Source: MSPOR6 sp964652195
GTDB lineage: Bacteria; Poribacteria; WGA-4E; WGA-3G
Reading direction: 5' to 3'
DNA: 64,000 nt
Assembly (NCBI GenBank): GCA_964652195.1
Contig: CAZZBB010000060.1
Location: forward strand, 43,347 to 107,346
Positions 25,975 through 35,693 of the stretch are shown piece by piece. The first letter of the stretch is position 1. Each line of letters starts with the position of its first letter. Under the pieces are notes generated by a model, which was given only the letters and a program-made list of their open reading frames with translations, made no database searches and was not told the DNA's origin. A program made the translations under genes and the position numbers.

Positions 25975-26910
25975 CTACGATACAGTATTGCCTTCACAGA
26001 TTTTCATGGTTGCTTCAAGATTTTCAATCCCCGCCGTTGTACCTATAGCAGTAACACAAGCAGCGCCTGATGCTGATGCTAATTGTGCTGTCATTCTAAT
26101 ATCCCACCCTTTGATTGTGCCAGCCAGAAAACCCGCTACGTAAGCGTCCCCTGCACCTGTGGCATCAACAATGTTAACAGAATAGGCAGGAACATAAAAC
26201 TCTTCATCAGGTGTTGATATAAAACTACCTTCTTTACCCATTTTAATACCGATTGTACCTATCCCATACTCTCTAAGAAATGTTGTTATAGATTTTAGCT
26301 CGGAATTCCCTGTTAGGCGTTCTGCTTCTGTCAAACTTGGTAAGAAAATATCAACATACGGAAGGCATGGCTCTAAAGTATCCAGCCATTTTCCTGTCGC
26401 ATCCCATGCCGTGTCAAGTGATGTAGTGATTCCTAATTCTTTAGCTTTTTTCAGGACATTCGCCATCGGTTTTCCATCAAACTGAGGCATAACAAGTGCA
26501 CCTGCGACATGCAATATTTTCGTGGTTTTAATCAGATCCCAATTGATGTCATTTTCACTGAATGTGCCGTTAGCACCAATGTAGTGGCAGAAACTCCTCT
26601 CTCCATCGGAAGCAATCGCCACAAAAGTAAATGAGGTATTTACGTCAGCATCCCTAATTAGACCAGTTGTGTTTACTTCATTATCGGTAAGAGCGTGTAG
26701 AATTATATCGCCAAATTGGTCATTGCCGATCTTTCCGATTACTCCAACGGAAACACCCAGACGGGACAGAGCAATAGCTGTATTATTTGCACAACCACCA
26801 GAATGAATTTCTAATTGATCAAATAATTCTAACTTACCTTTCTCAGGAAAACGATCAATTGGTCTACCAAGTACATCAACAACGAAAATACCTAAGGATA
26901 ACACATCCAT
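25975..26910 (-). CDS. PfkB family carbohydrate/nucleoside kinase
   Basis: About 311 residues of the ribokinase-like fold. Diagnostic are SGGCANNTAIALSRLG (first PfkB region), DVFL-like IFLPSLTEAERLTG, and the second signature DATGAGDAYVAGF with the catalytic Asp and anion hole. The substrate is uncertain: sugars such as fructose, ribose or 2-keto-3-deoxygluconate are all possible. ATG 26910 is preferred to 26928 because GAGGGG lies 7 bases upstream. It sits between an ABC ATPase gene and a membrane protein gene in one minus-strand operon. Confidence 0.9.
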   Translation of the reverse strand: MDVLSLGIFVVDVLGRPIDRFPEKGKLELFDQLEIHSGGCANNTAIALSRLGVSVGVIGKIGNDQFGDIILHALTDNEVNTTGLIRDADVNTSFTFVAIASDGERSFCHYIGANGTFSENDINWDLIKTTKILHVAGALVMPQFDGKPMANVLKKAKELGITTSLDTAWDATGKWLDTLEPCLPYVDIFLPSLTEAERLTGNSELKSITTFLREYGIGTIGIKMGKEGSFISTPDEEFYVPAYSVNIVDATGAGDAYVAGFLAGTIKGWDIRMTAQLASASGAACVTAIGTTAGIENLEATMKICEGNTVS

Positions 26911-26946
26911 ATGTTTGCCCCTCAACATATCTACGATAAAATGAGA

Positions 26947-28920
26947 TTACATTTTAGAATTAGGTTCATCAAGATATATTATAACCAATGTTTCATCATT
27001 ATAGGTAACAATTCTATCTGATATAAGTTGGTCTGTTGGTAAGAATCTGTCCAATTCAGAAGTCCAACCAATTAATTTGTTGTTACTTTTTTCTACGTCC
27101 TTTTCAGGCACGTCATCTGAGTTTAGAAGATATTGTAGTAATCCTTCGCTTTGCAATAATTGTGCAAATGATTTTCGGGATCCATTGAGATGTCGGTTTA
27201 TGGGAAGTTTTGTCAATATCTCACTTGAGGTATCTATTTTTGAGTAATTACTATTCCCGATTTTCATCGTCCCTAAGTACTTACCTTGATTACCTGTTAT
27301 TATCCATGTGTTTTCAAGTTCCATATTTGACTGTTGTAAATCCATTGGAAATACTGCATGATGTGTATACGTACTTGGACCCCATGGCTCTATCTCAACA
27401 TCTCTCAGTTGAAAAGATTTACCTTGTAAAAACTTAGATGGTTTTTGAATACCATCAGATTGTAATGGACGAATAAATGTTGTTGGTTTCAAGGGGATAG
27501 AGGTTATGTTGTGTGCTGGTGTCCGAAGGGATATAAAACGTTGTAAATTTACCTTATTCAGTTCTGGATAAACAGTTAATATTGAAAAACTGTCCTTTTG
27601 TATTTTCTGAGGTATAACAACCTTCGCCACACTGATAGTACAAATAGAAAACAAAACAAAAATAAAACCACCAATCCAATACACACGATTTCTACTTTTA
27701 GATGAACCCTGTCGTTTTTTAAGAAAGAACAGACAACCTAAACATAATACGTATATAGGCAATAAAAGTGCCAGTAATTTTACAATGGGTATTTGTGTTG
27801 GCATTTTAGACAGGAACAGTTTATGTATTTTATCTTCATGTTGCCGGTAGGGTGTGTATTTATCACTTACATTTTTATGAGATTTACCATAGTTGTTAAG
27901 GAACCATACCCAAAAAGCTTCACCATGTTTAGGCATTGAGAACAAATGAGCATTGTAATCAAAAGCAAAGCAGATAATTTGTCCACTACCAAAATTTCGT
28001 TTTGCAATGTATATCTTATTATTATTTTCTATGATTGCGTCACACCCAGCTTTAAGTTCAAAACCGATACTATTGAACTTTTTCGTTGAAATTGGCGGAT
28101 TACTTGAAGCCGATATAGTATTTTCAGTATTAATTTCAAACCGTTGTTTTAAAACGGTTGGTACATTTTCAATTATCTCTTCACGTAGCAACTTCACTGG
28201 GAGAATTTCTTCTATGAAACTATCTTTCAGGTAGCGGTAATTGCTACCACCAGAGACAATCAGTGTGCCTCCGTCCTGTATCCACTCAAGTAATGCTGCC
28301 TGTTGCTTTTTTGAAAGACGTCTATCAGACAGTGATATTTCACGTAAAACTAATACATCAATAGTGCTATAACCTATCCATGCCGATGGCATTTCATTTG
28401 TATTCTGAATGTATTGTACATGAACACGGGTCTCACCATCATCCAATTGTTTTTGGTCAATTAATCTCTTTAATTTGTCTTCATTAGGAGTTAATGCCAG
28501 CAATAAATAGTCTTTGTTTTCAATAGGGGATGTTGGGAAAAAATCTCTTGTAATAAGTGGTTTGGAAATTTTCTCAATATCCAGACCTTCTCCTGTTCGT
28601 ACCACTTGTATTGATAGTTTGACAGGAGTTACAGGAATAAAGATATAGAGTCGCACATTTTTACGATCCGTTTTTCTCAGTTGTATTGGTGTTGCATACC
28701 TAAATAATGTATCATCAGATATCAAGTTCTTGACTTCAACAATAATTTCACCAGAAAAAACTTTAAGTTCATTCTGGCTATGCACATGAACACTGAAAGG
28801 AACCCATTCTCCTGTTTTATACTTATCATTGTGCCCTAATGTGATATCCTCAATATCTACAGAACATAAAGCACATGTAGTCGTAAAAAACAGGATAGAG
28901 TATGTTAGGATTTGCCGCAT
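26947..28920 (-). CDS. Large membrane-anchored protein of unknown function
   Basis: 657 residues. Signal peptide (about 1-19), an Ig-like extracytoplasmic part (FSVHVHSQNELKVFSGEIIV), a glutamine-amidotransferase-like/DUF4350-type alpha/beta part (TIDVLVLREISLSDRRL, LLEWIQDGGTLIVSGG) at about 185-225, two membrane helices (about 375-396 and 408-428, around VLCLGCLFFLKK and WIGGFIFVLFSICTI), and a C-terminal domain. Proteins of this build occur beside NatA-type ABC ATPases, as here. ATG 28920 has GGAG 5 bases upstream. A surface transport or gliding-type complex is an inference; no enzymatic motif is seen. Confidence 0.75.
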   Translation of the reverse strand: MRQILTYSILFFTTTCALCSVDIEDITLGHNDKYKTGEWVPFSVHVHSQNELKVFSGEIIVEVKNLISDDTLFRYATPIQLRKTDRKNVRLYIFIPVTPVKLSIQVVRTGEGLDIEKISKPLITRDFFPTSPIENKDYLLLALTPNEDKLKRLIDQKQLDDGETRVHVQYIQNTNEMPSAWIGYSTIDVLVLREISLSDRRLSKKQQAALLEWIQDGGTLIVSGGSNYRYLKDSFIEEILPVKLLREEIIENVPTVLKQRFEINTENTISASSNPPISTKKFNSIGFELKAGCDAIIENNNKIYIAKRNFGSGQIICFAFDYNAHLFSMPKHGEAFWVWFLNNYGKSHKNVSDKYTPYRQHEDKIHKLFLSKMPTQIPIVKLLALLLPIYVLCLGCLFFLKKRQGSSKSRNRVYWIGGFIFVLFSICTISVAKVVIPQKIQKDSFSILTVYPELNKVNLQRFISLRTPAHNITSIPLKPTTFIRPLQSDGIQKPSKFLQGKSFQLRDVEIEPWGPSTYTHHAVFPMDLQQSNMELENTWIITGNQGKYLGTMKIGNSNYSKIDTSSEILTKLPINRHLNGSRKSFAQLLQSEGLLQYLLNSDDVPEKDVEKSNNKLIGWTSELDRFLPTDQLISDRIVTYNDETLVIIYLDEPNSKM

Positions 28921-28965
28921 TACATCTCCAGAATTTATTAAGAATGTTCTGGATTCTCTGTACTA

Positions 28966-29805
28966 TCAGATGAGTTGTGCCGGATTATGTGAAAGTTGTG
29001 TCTCAGTAGCACCTTCAAAAGCATGTGTACTAAATACACCATTTCCTAACATGATCATGGATGCTACACCACCAACTTCCTCAATTTGCCTTATGGTATT
29101 TATGACGCGTTCATCGCTTAATAAGCCACTTTCTACTGAAAACCGTTTTGATACAGCAAAACATGATGTGAGTAACTCTGTATCAGTCTTTGTATGTGTC
29201 AGTTTTTGTAAGGTAGTTAATGCAGTGTCAGCGGCATTGTTAATCCGAACTGTTTGCATGGGATTTCTAAGAACTTCACTGGTGCGGATAGGTCCAAAAT
29301 ACCTATAATAGATGGGTCGGTTAGCAATCGGTAATTTGTCGGCTACTAATGGTGCCCCCTCCTTCAATTTAACGAGACATCCACCATGGTATTGAGAGCA
29401 GACATCTCCCAATCCAGTCCTATTTTCTACTTCGGCTATATGGGTAATCATTGCCAATTCTTGATTTGTTTTACCTAACTCATGAAATCTATTTATGGCA
29501 TACGCTGTTGCCAAGGATGCCGCTCCACTAAGACCAAAACCACAACCCAAAGGAAGTGAAGTTGTAATATCAACCTTTATACCATCTGGAACAGGACTTA
29601 ATCTATTAATGACTGCTTGCACAGTAGGAAAGTTAATTTTTTCTCCATTAAACAGTATCTTTGTACTGTCATCTTTTGATACAGTGACTTCTACTCCATC
29701 TTTTACTGTAAAACCCATACCCAGAGAATGCATACGTGCTGGATCAGTGTGTGGTATAATTTTGAATATGCACGATATATTCCCTGGGGCAAAAGCACTT
29801 GCCAT
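28966..29805 (-). CDS. Pantoate kinase, archaeal type (GHMP superfamily)
   Basis: 279 residues. The sequence follows archaeal pantoate kinase along its length: AFAPGNISCIFKI at the start, GHMP phosphate loop PLGCGFGLSGAASLATAYA (about 87-105), AEVENRTGLGDVCSQYHGG, FGPIRTSEVL, and GGVASMIMLGNGVFSTH near the end. In archaea this enzyme phosphorylates pantoate for coenzyme A synthesis, replacing bacterial PanC/CoaA order. Finding it in a bacterial-looking genome is notable. ATG 29805 has AAAGGAG just upstream. It opens the operon that continues with the 657-residue membrane protein, PfkB kinase and ABC ATPase. Another GHMP kinase activity cannot be excluded. Confidence 0.85.
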   Translation of the reverse strand: MASAFAPGNISCIFKIIPHTDPARMHSLGMGFTVKDGVEVTVSKDDSTKILFNGEKINFPTVQAVINRLSPVPDGIKVDITTSLPLGCGFGLSGAASLATAYAINRFHELGKTNQELAMITHIAEVENRTGLGDVCSQYHGGCLVKLKEGAPLVADKLPIANRPIYYRYFGPIRTSEVLRNPMQTVRINNAADTALTTLQKLTHTKTDTELLTSCFAVSKRFSVESGLLSDERVINTIRQIEEVGGVASMIMLGNGVFSTHAFEGATETQLSHNPAQLI

Positions 29806-29878
29806 ACCACTCCTTTCTTCAATATGGTATTGGATAGTAGTTTTTATAATCTATACAGACTATAAACTTTTGTTATTC

Positions 29879-31402
29879 TTATGCTGTATTATTGTTCCTT
29901 GGATGAAATGCGTCTTCACAATACTTCCCATTGTCAATCTTTGCGGCTTGACCTCTTCCAGAAACGGCACATCTTGTCCCATCTAATCGTGGTATAACGT
30001 ATTGCTGAAACCATGTTCCCATTTGTTGACGTAAATCCTTAATCAAGGCTTTTCTTGATTTTTCGTCAATTAGATTCTTTCGTTCTGTGGGGTCATCTAC
30101 TAAATCATATAGTTCATGAGGACCATAAGGATAGCGATGCACATATTTCCATTCTTGGGTACGGATCATACGAACGGGACCGTACTCATCGAAAACAACA
30201 ATCCTCTCTTTAGCATCGTTAGTCTTGCCAGACAAAGCAGGAACAAAACTCTCACCCGGGGACGAATCATCGTTCGAATCTGGTAAATCAAGGTAATCGA
30301 GAAGTGTAGGCATAAAATCGTACTGGCTCACCATAGCCTCATTGACCTGTCCTTCAGGAATTCTCCCAAGATGACTCATTATAAACGGCACTTTAACAGA
30401 ATTTTCGTACATATTTAGTGGAAATGTCCCGTTTCCTTTATGCCAAAATCCATTGTGTCCACACGAATAACCGTTATCACTACTAAACACAACAAGTGTA
30501 TTCTCTCGGATATTATGCTGGTCAAGTCGTTCTAAAATCCGTCCGATGTTTAAATCGAGAGCCGTAATTGCAGCAAAATAACCTTTAAGTGACTCACGAT
30601 TACCCATGTGCGGATTTGTTCCTCCTGATGCCCACGGATGAAGTGCTTCTTGTGGACATGTCTCAAATATGCAACCAGCATAAGAATCTACTATATCTTG
30701 TGGATGTCCTTTAAACGGTGTATGTGGAGCATTATAGTTTACACTTAGGTAGAATGGTCCATCTTGATTTGTGGAAATAAAATCTAAGGCATCATCAGTG
30801 ATAACGTCAGTGAGGTAGCCTTCTTGTTGCTCTATCTTTCCATCCCGAATCATTTTGGCGTTATTATACTTACTACCACCAGTAGGCATTGCGAACCAAT
30901 GACTGAATCCATGTTGGGGTGTGAGACTATCTCCCAGATGCCACTTGCCACTCAAACCTACTGTGTAGCCATTTTCTGCTAAAACATCAGTATAGCAGGT
31001 CAAACCTTCAAGATAGCGTTCCTGATTTGGAGGCATACTACCGGTTTTTATAAAGTCGTGAACCCCATGTCCAGACGGAATTCTACCTGTCATTAAACTT
31101 GCTCGTGCCGGTGAGCAAACTGGACTTGTACAAAAGAAATTAGAAAAACGTGTCCCTTCTGAAGCAAGTTGATCAATAAATGGTGTCCTTATTTCATCAT
31201 TTCCACAGCAACCGGCAGCCCAAGGTCCCTGATCATCTGTTAAAATAAATATTATATTTGTCGGTTTATTCACTTTTACCTCTACATTATCACCAATTAG
31301 TACGCTTGGAGCAACTGCTACAGCAATAGTACTCGATCCTACATTCTTTATAAATGTCCGACGTGTGATATTTGAGTAGTGTTTTCTCTCTTGATTTGAC
31401 AC
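29879..31402 (-). CDS. Sulfatase with Tat-type signal
   Basis: 507 residues, alkaline-phosphatase-like arylsulfatase family. The N-terminus carries a twin-arginine motif (NITRRTFIKNVGSS) and a hydrophobic stretch AIAVAVAPSVLI, so export through Tat is likely. The metal-binding LTDDQGP, and the active-site CSPARASLMTGR (CxPxR; the Cys is normally converted to formylglycine) are intact, as are SGKWHLGD and SDNGYSCGHNG. The GTG start at 31402 has GAGG 8 bases upstream. It is a close paralogue of the next gene upstream. The substrate is probably a sulfated polysaccharide or sugar (inference). Confidence 0.94.
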   Translation of the reverse strand: MSNQERKHYSNITRRTFIKNVGSSTIAVAVAPSVLIGDNVEVKVNKPTNIIFILTDDQGPWAAGCCGNDEIRTPFIDQLASEGTRFSNFFCTSPVCSPARASLMTGRIPSGHGVHDFIKTGSMPPNQERYLEGLTCYTDVLAENGYTVGLSGKWHLGDSLTPQHGFSHWFAMPTGGSKYNNAKMIRDGKIEQQEGYLTDVITDDALDFISTNQDGPFYLSVNYNAPHTPFKGHPQDIVDSYAGCIFETCPQEALHPWASGGTNPHMGNRESLKGYFAAITALDLNIGRILERLDQHNIRENTLVVFSSDNGYSCGHNGFWHKGNGTFPLNMYENSVKVPFIMSHLGRIPEGQVNEAMVSQYDFMPTLLDYLDLPDSNDDSSPGESFVPALSGKTNDAKERIVVFDEYGPVRMIRTQEWKYVHRYPYGPHELYDLVDDPTERKNLIDEKSRKALIKDLRQQMGTWFQQYVIPRLDGTRCAVSGRGQAAKIDNGKYCEDAFHPRNNNTA

Positions 31403-31449
31403 ATCTTAGTCCTCTTGATAGGAACATCTAATTCAATCGAATTAAGATC

Positions 31450-32853
31450 TTACACATTCTGTCTCGGAGGAGCATATCTTGGATGGAAAGAATCCTCTCC
31501 AAATCGTCCATCACCAAGTTTGGCTGCTTGTCCACCTCCTGTTACTGCACATCTGGCACCATCTAATTCTGGAACAACATACCGCTCAAACCATGCCCCC
31601 ATCTGTTGCCGCATATCACTAATTAAGGCATGATGAGACTTATCATCTATGAGATTCTTGCGTTCACGCGGGTCATTCACTAAGTCATACAGTTCATGTG
31701 GTCCGTATGCATATCGGTGGACATATTTCCACTCTTGTGTTCGGATCATACGAACGGGACCATATTCATCAAAAACCACAATTTCATCTTTCGCATCGTT
31801 CGTTTCACCCGTTAACGCGGAGACAAAACTTTTCCCTGGTGACATATCATCATTTGGATCAGGTAATCCCAGATAATCAAGGAGTGTCGGCATAAAATCG
31901 TATTGACTCACCATCGCTTCGTTTACATGTCCTTCTGGAATTCTTCCAGGATGGCTAATCACAAATGGAACTTTAACAGAATTTTCATACATATTTAGTG
32001 GAAATGTGCCATTTCCTTTATGCCAAAATCCGTTATGTCCACACGAATAACCGTTATCGCTACTGAAGATAATTAGCGTGTTATCCCGAATCCCCAACTC
32101 AGTGAGTCTGTCCAATATACGTCCAACATTTAGGTCAAGTGCTGTTATTGCGGCGAAATAACCTTTGAGTGATTCACGATTACCCATGTGGGCGGCAGCT
32201 CCTTGAATTGCCCAAGGGTGTAATGCTTCCTGTGGACAGGTCTTAAAGGGACAATCGTCATAAGAATCCACAATATCTTGTGGGTGACCTGTAAACGGTG
32301 TATGTGGAGCATTATAATTAACACTTAAATAGAATGGTCCTTCACTATTGGCGGAGATAAAACCTAACGCATCATCTGTTATGACATCTGTGAGATACCC
32401 AGGTTGCATTTCAACTTCTCCATCCCGAATCATATCTGCATCATTATATTTACTTCCACCAGTGAGTAAAGTAAACCAATGACTAAATCCATGCTGTGGC
32501 GTCAAACTATCCCCAAGATGCCATTTACCACTTAACCCGACAGTATAGTTATTATCGGCAAGTACATCGGAATAACAGGTCAATCCTTCCAAATATCTTG
32601 CTGGGTCAGGGGGCATATTTCCATCACGTATCCAGTCGTGTACCCCGTGTGCTGAGGGAATACGTCCTGTCATGAGACTTGCACGTGCTGGAGAGCATAC
32701 AGGACTGGTACAGAAGAAATTGGGAAAATACATACCTTCTGATGCTAATTGGTCAATATATGGGGTACGCACCTCATCGTTTCCGCTGCAACCCATTGCC
32801 CATGGACCTTGATCGTCTGTTAAAACAAAAATGACATTTGGTTGGTTATCCAT
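31450..32853 (-). CDS. Sulfatase without signal sequence
   Basis: 467 residues, very similar to the neighbouring sulfatase over its whole catalytic part (LTDDQGPWAMGC, CSPARASLMTGR, SGKWHLGD, SSDNGYSCGHNG, EWKYVHRY), but beginning directly at DNQPNVIFVLTDD with no signal peptide. ATG 32853 has GGAGG 7 bases upstream, so the short start is well supported. One copy therefore seems exported and one cytoplasmic. The two genes are 47 bases apart and result from tandem duplication with loss or gain of the signal. A formylglycine-forming maturase is required and is not in the window. Confidence 0.94.
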   Translation of the reverse strand: MDNQPNVIFVLTDDQGPWAMGCSGNDEVRTPYIDQLASEGMYFPNFFCTSPVCSPARASLMTGRIPSAHGVHDWIRDGNMPPDPARYLEGLTCYSDVLADNNYTVGLSGKWHLGDSLTPQHGFSHWFTLLTGGSKYNDADMIRDGEVEMQPGYLTDVITDDALGFISANSEGPFYLSVNYNAPHTPFTGHPQDIVDSYDDCPFKTCPQEALHPWAIQGAAAHMGNRESLKGYFAAITALDLNVGRILDRLTELGIRDNTLIIFSSDNGYSCGHNGFWHKGNGTFPLNMYENSVKVPFVISHPGRIPEGHVNEAMVSQYDFMPTLLDYLGLPDPNDDMSPGKSFVSALTGETNDAKDEIVVFDEYGPVRMIRTQEWKYVHRYAYGPHELYDLVNDPRERKNLIDDKSHHALISDMRQQMGAWFERYVVPELDGARCAVTGGGQAAKLGDGRFGEDSFHPRYAPPRQNV

Positions 32854-32897
32854 TATTAATCCTCCATAATAGGTGATAAAGTTTATTATCTTCTCTG

Positions 32898-33521
32898 TTA
32901 TGACTTTTCAGTTGTCGTTCCTTGTTTTTGTAATTCTTCAAGGAGCCAAGCAATGTCTCGGTAGCACTTATCAAACGAATCTGATCGACGTGCTTGTTCG
33001 ATGTCAAAGAGGGCAGCAAGCGCAGGTTGGTCAAGGGTTTCACGATATTTTCTATTATTCTCCATTTGCTTGCTTAACCACTCCTTTGCCCCACGTATAT
33101 TCTCCGGACTACTTGGCGGGTTAATGTCATCTTTTAAACCTCTCTTGCCACGAAGCGATTCAGCAGCGGCAAGAAACCAAGACTCAAATTCTTGCTTAGC
33201 AAGAACAACGGCAATCGGTATATTACGAAAAATTGGTGAAATCCGATTTAGTAAAGTCGGTGCCAAATCTGCCGGACAGTCATCATCACTGTCAAGAATA
33301 ATGAGTATAGTACCTTGTTTGCTTATACTCCGAATTGCTATGCCAACTGCATGTTCAAGTTCACCTGTCTTAAAGACCTTATTTCTGGGAAATCTGATGG
33401 GAGTAGAAATGACAGGAACGAGTTCAGGACAATGGATTGCTGCTACGCGTCGAATCAATATTGGCACGGCTTTTACTTCCCCTTTTCCCTCAACAACACA
33501 TCCTATTTTAACCTCATTCAA
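32898..33521 (-). CDS. DUF4276 (TOPRIM-like) protein, partner of the ATPase
   Basis: About 207 residues. GCVVEGKGEVKAVPIL at the start holds the candidate catalytic Glu of a TOPRIM-like fold, LIILDSDDDCPADL the DxD acidic pair, and AKQEFESWFLAA is a DUF4276 hallmark. The TTG start at 33521 has GAGGG about 6 bases upstream and overlaps the end of the ATPase gene by 8 bases, so the two are translationally coupled. ATPase plus TOPRIM-like nuclease is the architecture of several anti-phage systems (OLD, PARIS-type). Its nuclease activity is inferred. Confidence 0.85.
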   Translation of the reverse strand: MNEVKIGCVVEGKGEVKAVPILIRRVAAIHCPELVPVISTPIRFPRNKVFKTGELEHAVGIAIRSISKQGTILIILDSDDDCPADLAPTLLNRISPIFRNIPIAVVLAKQEFESWFLAAAESLRGKRGLKDDINPPSSPENIRGAKEWLSKQMENNRKYRETLDQPALAALFDIEQARRSDSFDKCYRDIAWLLEELQKQGTTTEKS

Positions 33522-34788
33522 GTGTTCCCTCTTTTTCGTCAGTATCTCTCTTGATGTAATCAAAAAGGTTAAGCTGTTCCACTTTCGGACCATAACCTTT
33601 AGGTAACTGAGTAGGATCGGGTGTAAATTGATCGAGACGTAGTAATTCACCGGCTGTACACAAGTTGTCCCCCATTATAGATCTTCCTACTTTATCTACA
33701 GGTGCGATTAATGTATTACCATCCTGTGCTTCAACTGCAAGAATTGAGTCCACATCCAAGTGTTTGTCATCAAGCAGATCTGGACTGTGGCTTGTTATTA
33801 AGACCTGTCTTTTGTAAGCAGCATCCCGAAGTGCATCAAGTAATACCCCTGATGCAGCGGGATGAAGGGCGATTTCTGGTTCTTCAATTCCTACGAGTGG
33901 TACACTATTTTGTGTGCCTTGATCTCCTTGAAAAAGTGCTACCAAAATTCCCAGCACACGGAGTGTCCCATCAGACATGTTATTTGCAAGAAATCTCCAA
34001 GTGTGTTTGTCACCAGCAACATCCTGTCTGAATTCCAATGTTTCTTTCGGTCCAAATACTTTGACATTTACCTTATGTATACCAGGAACAACTGCTGCAA
34101 GATATTCCTCAATGTTTTCCTTCACTGCAGGTGAAAGCTGAGAAAAAATACTCGTTATGTTGCCACCGTCACGTGTAAGTACAGCGCGAGGATCCGGTGT
34201 TTGTAGGTCTCGGATTTTATCAGGGTTAAGATTATAAAATCCCATTCGAGAAAATGTATCGTAAATAGGGCGAAATTCAGGTAAACCTGAAGCATTTAAC
34301 AGATAAAGACGATCCGCCGCAGCCGCAGGTGGAACATTTAAATTTGTGTCAATCACAGCACCTTCATCTATATGGAAGTATATATTAGGTGTAAGATGAT
34401 TGCCATTATACAGTCTACACACCTCTGTCTGAACCCTATATTCAACGTTTTTATCACGTGTACGGTCATCTCGTTTACAAGCACCGATGCGGAAGGCATA
34501 GTATCCAGTTAAACCATCAGGAATAGCAAATTCAAACCCTATACTAAAATGGTTTGGGTGTCCTCGGGAACGACGACGAACATCGTTGATACCTCCACGA
34601 TCGCGTATTGCGTGTTCTAAGGAGTAATTCAATGCATCAGCAACAAACCGCAATGCATCAAGAAAGTTGCTTTTACCCGAACCGTTTCGACCTACGAGGA
34701 ACGTCAAAGGCTGCAAATGTATATCACATGCAGCGATACTCTTATAGTTTTTTAGAATGACTCTCTTAATGAACGTTGAATCTTTCAT
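33514..34788 (-). CDS. AAA15/21-type (OLD/SMC-like) ATPase, partner of DUF4276 protein
   Basis: 424 residues. The N-terminus KRVILKNYKSIAACDIHLQP leads into Walker A GRNGSGKSNFL (about 33-43); the distal half holds a signature-like LANNMSDGTLRVLGI, Walker B VPLVGIEEPEIALHP and the H-loop TSHSPDLLD, typical of OLD-family and RecF-like ATPases without a long coiled coil. It has no TOPRIM domain of its own; that is supplied by the overlapping DUF4276 gene. ATG 34788 has AAGG about 10 bases upstream. A TATAAT-like sequence at 34811-34816 may be its -10 box. A defence role is likely but unproven. Confidence 0.9.
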   Translation of the reverse strand: MKDSTFIKRVILKNYKSIAACDIHLQPLTFLVGRNGSGKSNFLDALRFVADALNYSLEHAIRDRGGINDVRRRSRGHPNHFSIGFEFAIPDGLTGYYAFRIGACKRDDRTRDKNVEYRVQTEVCRLYNGNHLTPNIYFHIDEGAVIDTNLNVPPAAAADRLYLLNASGLPEFRPIYDTFSRMGFYNLNPDKIRDLQTPDPRAVLTRDGGNITSIFSQLSPAVKENIEEYLAAVVPGIHKVNVKVFGPKETLEFRQDVAGDKHTWRFLANNMSDGTLRVLGILVALFQGDQGTQNSVPLVGIEEPEIALHPAASGVLLDALRDAAYKRQVLITSHSPDLLDDKHLDVDSILAVEAQDGNTLIAPVDKVGRSIMGDNLCTAGELLRLDQFTPDPTQLPKGYGPKVEQLNLFDYIKRDTDEKEGTLE

Positions 34789-34823
34789 TCAGCATTAGAC
34801 CTTGTTTTGAATTATACCCTTGT

Positions 34824-35669
34824 TTACCGTACATATTCCTCCCCACGGTGTTCAGCGATCCAAGTCTTCAGTGGTACATCAACATCTGTGGGTTGCCACC
34901 AACCTTTAATATCCACACCATCTCCTAACAACTGTCGTCTTATCGGATCACACTTGTCCAAGATTTCTGGTGGCATCAGATTGTAATCCAAACCACGTAA
35001 CCATCGATAACTATACCCTATAAAGAAGACTTTACGTATAACATCAGAGAAATTCCACCCCCTTGAATGCCACATCCTTCTATCAAAAAGCACTGCTGTA
35101 CCACGTTTGACAAGAAGGTCTATAGCACCTTCTGGATCAGAATCAGGATCATCTCGTGGGGGTAAAGAATCAAGTTTGTGGCTCCCAGGAATGAGCCGCA
35201 TAGCTCCGTTATCGCGATGCGTAACATCAGTTAACCAGTAGCTGACCTTTAATGAGAGTCGCGGATGCGGTCTTTCCATCTCTGGAACAGGTCTGCCACC
35301 ATCTTGATGCCAATGTGCTGCTTTTTCAACACGTTGAGTTTCAGGGGGTTCAGGTGGATACATGATAAGGTGTGAAATATACAGTTGAATATTCCAACCC
35401 AAAATATCCCATAGCAGCGGAAATACCTTTTTATTATCAAGCAATTCCAATAATATGTCGTCATCAATGATAGTGCGGAACTTTGATAACAACTTATGTG
35501 ATGCTAAACCTGTTTTTTCACGTTCCTCAGCATCAAGACGGTCAGCTACCACCTCTAATGCTTCAACCATATCTTGACTGATTGCATCCTCAACAATAAG
35601 GTATCCATTATCATTGAAGGCTTTTAGTTGTTCAGTGGTAGCACAATATTCAAGCCAACTTGTATCCAT
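34824..35669 (-). CDS. PhyH family 2-oxoglutarate/Fe(II) dioxygenase
   Basis: 281 residues with the canonical PhyH active site: HWHQDGG (proximal His and Asp) at about 124-130, GAMRLIPGSHK, distal His in RRMWHSRGWN, and the 2-oxoglutarate-binding Arg shortly after (VIRKVFF). It probably hydroxylates a small organic substrate; PhyH families in these bacteria are diverse and the substrate is unknown. ATG 35669 lies 24 bases after the stop of the Gfo/Idh gene on the same strand, so the two are likely cotranscribed and act on the same compound class. Confidence 0.92.
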   Translation of the reverse strand: MDTSWLEYCATTEQLKAFNDNGYLIVEDAISQDMVEALEVVADRLDAEEREKTGLASHKLLSKFRTIIDDDILLELLDNKKVFPLLWDILGWNIQLYISHLIMYPPEPPETQRVEKAAHWHQDGGRPVPEMERPHPRLSLKVSYWLTDVTHRDNGAMRLIPGSHKLDSLPPRDDPDSDPEGAIDLLVKRGTAVLFDRRMWHSRGWNFSDVIRKVFFIGYSYRWLRGLDYNLMPPEILDKCDPIRRQLLGDGVDIKGWWQPTDVDVPLKTWIAEHRGEEYVR

Positions 35670-35693
35670 TATAACATCCGAGAAAAGTCTAAT

